The notes beneath the pieces are model-generated. The model did not search any database. It saw only the letters and a list, made by a program, of their open reading frames with translations, and had not been told where the DNA came from. From contig JACESO010000019.1 in the NCBI GenBank assembly GCA_013911745.1, forward strand, positions 1 to 40,098: DNA of 40,098 nt, given 5' to 3'. The DNA comes from Sphingobium sp. (GTDB lineage Bacteria; Pseudomonadota; Alphaproteobacteria; Sphingomonadales; Sphingomonadaceae). Made by a program: the position numbers and the translations under genes. The stretch's first letter is position 1. Each line of letters starts with the position of its first letter. Of the stretch, positions 36,570-40,098 are shown piece by piece.

Positions 36570-37835
36570 ATGAATGCCAGCGATCCGCGCCGGGGGCGCC
36601 GCGCCCTGTCCCTCCGCCAACCGCCCCGCAGCGGCAAGAGCGGATATGTCGCGCGCGTGAGCGCCCCGATCTTCCACCGGCTGCTGGATCGCATCGACCT
36701 TGGGCTGGAGGAGGGTTCGCTGGAGGCAAGCCTGCCCGACGGCACGCGCCGCCTGTTGGGCGGCCGGCGGGATGGGCCGTCCTGCGTCGTCCGCCTGCAC
36801 CGCTGGCGCGCGCTCGTTCGGTTGGCGACCGCAGGCTCGGCCGGCTGGTACCGCGCCTGGGCGGCCGGCGAATGGTCAAGTCCCGACCCGGTGCCGCTGT
36901 TCGCGCTCTTCATGCGCAACGCGGTTTCATTGGGGCGGGTTGCCAGGCCGAACGGACCAGCGCGCTGGATCGGACGGCTGATCCACTGGGCGCGCCGCAA
37001 CAGCCGAGCAGGATCACGTCATAACATCGCCTATCATTACGACCTCGGCAACGACTTCTATTCGGCGTGGCTGGACAGGAACATGCATTATTCCAGCGCC
37101 TTGTTCACCGATCCTGACAGTCCACGCGAAACATTGGAGCAGGCGCAACGGCGGAAGGCCGGCGCGATACTCGACCGGCTGCACCTCAAGGACGGAGACA
37201 GGCTGCTGGAGATCGGCTGCGGCTGGGGCGGCCTGGCGGAACAGGCGATGGAACGGGCCGCAATCGCCTATACCGGCCTCACCCTGTCCACCGAGCAGGC
37301 CGATTATGCCAGCGATCGCCTGGGGTCAGGCGCCCGTATCGATTTGACCGACTATCGCGACGCGCGGGGACACTATGACGCGATCGCCAGCGTCGAAATG
37401 GTGGAGGCGGTGGGGCAGGCCTATTGGCCCGCCTATCTCGACGCCATCCATCGACTGCTCAAGCCCGGCGGCCGTGCGGCGATTCAGTATATCCTGATCG
37501 ACGACGCCATTTTCGAATCCTACGCGCGGGCAGCAGATTTCATCCAGACATATATCTTCCCCGGCGGCATGCTGATCTCGGAAAGCCGGTTCCGGGCACT
37601 GGCGCAGGAGCGCGGACTGGAGTGGTGTGATGTCCGCCGCTTCGGCCAGCATTATGCGCAAACGCTGCGGCAATGGCGTGAGCGCTTTGACCGGGCGCTG
37701 GAAGAGGGGCTTCTCCCCTCCAGTTTCGACCAGCATTTCGTGGCCTTATGGCGCTACTATCTCATGTACTGCGAAGGCGGTTTCCGCGGCGGCGGCATCG
37801 ACGTGGCGCAGGTGACGCTCGTCAAGCCCGCCTGA
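36570..37835 (+). CDS. Cyclopropane-fatty-acyl-phospholipid synthase-type methyltransferase
   Basis: 421 residues from ATG 36570 (MNASDPRRGRRALSLRQPP); an upstream TTG at 36534 is in frame but unlikely. SAM-dependent enzyme of the Cfa/mycolic methyltransferase family. An N-terminal lipid-binding region (about 30-140) precedes the Rossmann domain: HYDLGNDFYSAWLD, MHYSSALF, the SAM motif LEIGCGWGGLAEQ near residue 222, MVEAVGQAYW, and the FIQTYIFPGGMLIS active-site segment. In other bacteria Cfa converts unsaturated acyl chains to cyclopropane rings, but family members also do other lipid methylations, so no gene name is given. It lies 36 bp after phrB on the same strand. Confidence 0.9.
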   Translation: MNASDPRRGRRALSLRQPPRSGKSGYVARVSAPIFHRLLDRIDLGLEEGSLEASLPDGTRRLLGGRRDGPSCVVRLHRWRALVRLATAGSAGWYRAWAAGEWSSPDPVPLFALFMRNAVSLGRVARPNGPARWIGRLIHWARRNSRAGSRHNIAYHYDLGNDFYSAWLDRNMHYSSALFTDPDSPRETLEQAQRRKAGAILDRLHLKDGDRLLEIGCGWGGLAEQAMERAAIAYTGLTLSTEQADYASDRLGSGARIDLTDYRDARGHYDAIASVEMVEAVGQAYWPAYLDAIHRLLKPGGRAAIQYILIDDAIFESYARAADFIQTYIFPGGMLISESRFRALAQERGLEWCDVRRFGQHYAQTLRQWRERFDRALEEGLLPSSFDQHFVALWRYYLMYCEGGFRGGGIDVAQVTLVKPA

Positions 37836-37839
37836 ACGT

Positions 37840-38553
37840 TCAGCCTTCGACGCGCATCCTGTGCCCGGTGGGCGTGTCGGCCGCGACCAGCGCGACGATG
37901 GCGCCTCCGACTACATCCGGCCCTTTGAGCGTCGCAGGATCCTCGCCGGGGAAAGCGCGCGCGCGCATTGCGGTGCGGGTTGCGCCCGGATCGACGATGT
38001 GGGTGCGGATGGCGGAGATATTCTTCACTTCCTCGCCATAGGCTCCGACCAGCGTTTCCAGCGCCGCCTTCGACGCGCCATAGGCGCCCCAATAGGCGCG
38101 CGGCGTCGCGACCGAAGATGTGACCGCCACGACCCGCGCGTCCGCGCTCGCGCGCAGCATCCCGTCGAATGCGGCAATCAGGGCCTGCGGTGCGCCGACA
38201 TTCAGGGTCAGCAGCCGCGCGAATTCCTTTGCGTCGATCGCCTGCACGGCCGCGAGCGATCCCAGCGTGGCCGCATTCAGCACCAATATGTCGAGCGCCT
38301 GCCAGCGCCCGCCGATCGCCTGCGCCAGCCGTCCGATGCTTTCGCCATCGGTCAGGTCGAGCGGCGCGATCGTCGCGCTGCCCCCCGCGGCGTGAATGCG
38401 TTCTTCGACTTCCTCCAGCCCACCCGCAGTCCGGGCGGTCAGCACGACATGCGCGCCCGCACGTCCCAGTGCTTCCGCCGTCGCCGCGCCGATCCCGCGA
38501 CTGGCGCCAGTGACCAGCGCGAGTTTGCCGGAAAGGGGTAGAGTGTCTGTCAT
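37840..38553 (-). CDS. Short-chain dehydrogenase/reductase (SDR)
   Basis: 237 residues. Classical SDR: nucleotide-binding TGASRGIGAATAEAL near the N-terminus, LVLNAATLG (NAG-like) near 100, catalytic Ser in VAVTSSVAT, and Tyr-Lys in YGASKAALE near 160. IVDPGATRT follows as usual. An Arg is absent after the first beta strand, while ARTAGGLEEV suggests NADP preference; this is weak evidence. Substrate unknown. Convergent with the Cfa-type gene, only 4 bp apart. Confidence 0.92.
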   Translation of the reverse strand: MTDTLPLSGKLALVTGASRGIGAATAEALGRAGAHVVLTARTAGGLEEVEERIHAAGGSATIAPLDLTDGESIGRLAQAIGGRWQALDILVLNAATLGSLAAVQAIDAKEFARLLTLNVGAPQALIAAFDGMLRASADARVVAVTSSVATPRAYWGAYGASKAALETLVGAYGEEVKNISAIRTHIVDPGATRTAMRARAFPGEDPATLKGPDVVGGAIVALVAADTPTGHRMRVEG

Positions 38554-38570
38554 ACTGGGTTCCGCTTGAT

Positions 38571-38663
38571 GTCCGTCATCCCGGATTTTGGTCCGGGAGG
38601 CGCTTGTCTTCTTCCTGGTTCAGGCGGTGGAACCCCGGCCCAGGTCCGAGGTGATGATGGATA
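38571..38663. repeat. REP-like inverted pair (family B)
   Basis: One arm, GTCCGTCATCCCGGATTTTG at 38571-38590 and onward to 38601, contains the hairpin CCCGGA-N6-TCCGGG (38580-38597). The other arm, at about 38630-38663, is the inverted relative (CCATCATCACCTCGGACC when read on the minus strand). The CGTCATCCCGGA core is a common dispersed unit in alphaproteobacteria. It fills the 116-bp gap between the SDR start and the purF stop, and may also act as a transcript end for purF. Confidence 0.72.
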
Positions 38664-38669
38664 AAGCCC

Positions 38670-40098
38670 TCAAACCACCCGTTCGGCCAGAAGCTCGAAC
38701 TGGTTCTGCACCACCACCTCATCCTGATCGGTCAGCGTAGTGGGATAGTCGCCGGTGAAGCAGGCATCGCAATATTGCGGGCGTATGTCCGCACGCTTCG
38801 CCTCGCCCAGCGCCTTGTAGAGACCGTCGATGGAAATGAAGGCCAGGCTGTCAGCGTGGATGAAATCCTGCATTCCGCCAATGTCGAGCTTGTGCGCGAG
38901 CAGCTTCGTCCGCTCGGGCGTGTCGACGCCGTAGAAGCAGCTATGCTTGGTCGGCGGCGACGCAATGCGCATATGCACCTCCGCCGCGCCCGCCTCGCGC
39001 ATCATCTGCACGATCTTGAGGGATGTCGTTCCGCGCACGATCGAATCGTCGATCAGCACGATCCGCTTGCCCTCGATCAGCGCGCGGTTGGCATTGTGCT
39101 TGAGCTTGACGCCCAGATGCCGGACCTTGTCGCCCGGCTGGATGAAGGTGCGGCCGATATAGTGCGACCGGATAATGCCCAGCTCGAACGGAATGCCCGA
39201 TTGCTGGGCGTAGCCGATGGCGGCGGGCACGCCGCTGTCCGGCACCGGGATGACATAATCCGCCTCTACCGGCATTTCGATCGCCAACTGCGCCCCGATC
39301 GCCTTGCGCACCGAATAGACGCTGGAATTGTCTATGATCGAATCGGGCCGGCTGAAATAGACATGCTCGAAGATGCAGGGGCGCGCATGCGTTTCGCCGA
39401 AGGGGCGGTGCGTGCGGATTTCTCCGCTGTTGGTGACAATGACAAGCTCGCCCGGATCGATGGAGCGCACATAATCCGCGCCGACCACGTCGAACGCGAC
39501 CGTTTCCGAAGCGAAGATGGTCGCATCGCCCAGCTTGCCCATCACCAGCGGACGGATGCCCAGCGGATCGCGGCAGGCGATCATGCCTTCGGGCGTCATC
39601 ACGATCAGCGAGTAGGCACCCTCGATCTGCTTGAGCGCGTCGATGAACTTGTCGAGTAAAGTGCGATAGCTGGACGTTGCGACCAGATGGATGATGACCT
39701 CAGTGTCGGACGTCGATTGGAAGATCGAACCGCGGCGAATCAGCTCGCGGCGCAGCTTCATCGCGTTGGAGATGTTGCCGTTGTGCGCGACGGCGAAGCC
39801 GCCCGAATTCAGTTCCGCATAAAGCGGCTGAACGTTGCGCAGCGACGTTTCGCCCGTTGTGGAATAGCGCACATGACCGCAGGCGCTCTCGCCCGGCAGG
39901 GCGCGAATCACCTCGTCCCGGTCGAAATTCCCCGCGACATGGCCCATCGCCCGGTGGGTATGGAAATCATGCCCGTCCCAACTTGTGATGCCGGCGGCTT
40001 CCTGCCCGCGATGCTGGAGCGCGTGAAGGCCCAGCGCGACGATGGCGGACGCCGTTGCCCCACGGGAAACGCCGAAAAGGCCACATGCCTCGCGCAAC
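38670..40098 (-). CDS. purF: Amidophosphoribosyltransferase (5' end outside window)
   Basis: First committed step of purine synthesis: PRPP plus glutamine to phosphoribosylamine. About 476 residues are visible, beginning LREACGLFGV; the Cys is the N-terminal nucleophile of the mature glutaminase domain, so only the short propeptide and start codon are missing. Glutaminase motifs (SACGHVRYSTTGET, VAHNGNISNA) are followed by the PRTase domain with the PRPP loop VLIDDSIVRGTTS. Cysteines in TKHSCFYGVDTPE and YCDACFTGDYPT match the 4Fe-4S type of PurF that matures by propeptide removal, as in Bacillus. No terminator other than the REP pair is evident. Confidence 0.97.
   Translation of the reverse strand, partial: LREACGLFGVSRGATASAIVALGLHALQHRGQEAAGITSWDGHDFHTHRAMGHVAGNFDRDEVIRALPGESACGHVRYSTTGETSLRNVQPLYAELNSGGFAVAHNGNISNAMKLRRELIRRGSIFQSTSDTEVIIHLVATSSYRTLLDKFIDALKQIEGAYSLIVMTPEGMIACRDPLGIRPLVMGKLGDATIFASETVAFDVVGADYVRSIDPGELVIVTNSGEIRTHRPFGETHARPCIFEHVYFSRPDSIIDNSSVYSVRKAIGAQLAIEMPVEADYVIPVPDSGVPAAIGYAQQSGIPFELGIIRSHYIGRTFIQPGDKVRHLGVKLKHNANRALIEGKRIVLIDDSIVRGTTSLKIVQMMREAGAAEVHMRIASPPTKHSCFYGVDTPERTKLLAHKLDIGGMQDFIHADSLAFISIDGLYKALGEAKRADIRPQYCDACFTGDYPTTLTDQDEVVVQNQFELLAERVV

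Overview
This 40 kb window is high-GC chromosomal DNA from an alphaproteobacterium. The protein families, the dense mre-mrd cell-shape cluster, the two-subunit glycyl-tRNA synthetase and the PPDK, DUF2490, DUF481 and TraB/GumN proteins together point to a sphingomonad (Sphingomonas, Sphingobium or a relative). That placement is an inference from protein resemblance; no rRNA is present to confirm it.

Layout. Positions 1-1400 are the only clearly accessory stretch: the C-terminal end of an S24/LexA-type regulator that appears to have lost both catalytic residues, an intact-looking 847-bp IS5-family (IS427-like) element inserted exactly at that gene's stop codon, and about 300 bp of low-information DNA. 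This abuts the 3' end of the first of two identical tRNA-Lys(CTT) genes. On the minus strand follows a rod-shape operon read mreB-mreC-mreD-mrdA-rodA (7396 down to 1712), with 4-base stop/start overlaps at its last three junctions. mutL diverges from it. Next come a MaoC-type dehydratase, a Tat-exported PhoD phosphatase, a hypoxanthine/uracil-DNA glycosylase, the GTPase ychF, DUF983 and DUF2490 proteins, phosphoglucomutase, peptidyl-tRNA hydrolase and ribosomal protein bL25 (9360-17649). Two tandem TraB/GumN proteins precede glyQ-glyS and pyruvate phosphate dikinase (19741-25531), which ends at a strong bidirectional terminator.

The region 25591-29928 holds a membrane-anchored protein with a possible helix-hairpin-helix domain, twin tRNA-Arg(ACG) genes, an orphan tadE-tadG pair, an unusual Phd/YefM-like plus PAS protein, and a 71-residue membrane protein. 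An arginine-degradation operon (M20 hydrolase-astA-astB, all overlapping by 4 bases) occupies 33458-29957. The right end carries a DUF481 outer-membrane-type protein, rppH, a divergent photolyase gene, a cyclopropane-fatty-acid synthase-type methyltransferase, an SDR oxidoreductase, and purF running off the window.

Most of the window is ordinary housekeeping DNA. No CRISPR array and no convincing wholly new multi-gene system was seen. The points most worth pursuing are the M20 enzyme in the arginine succinyltransferase operon (possible AstE replacement), the Phd/YefM-PAS fusion, the foreign-looking codon patch inside glyS, the catalytically substituted S24 protein beside a tRNA, and two intergenic REP-like inverted pairs.
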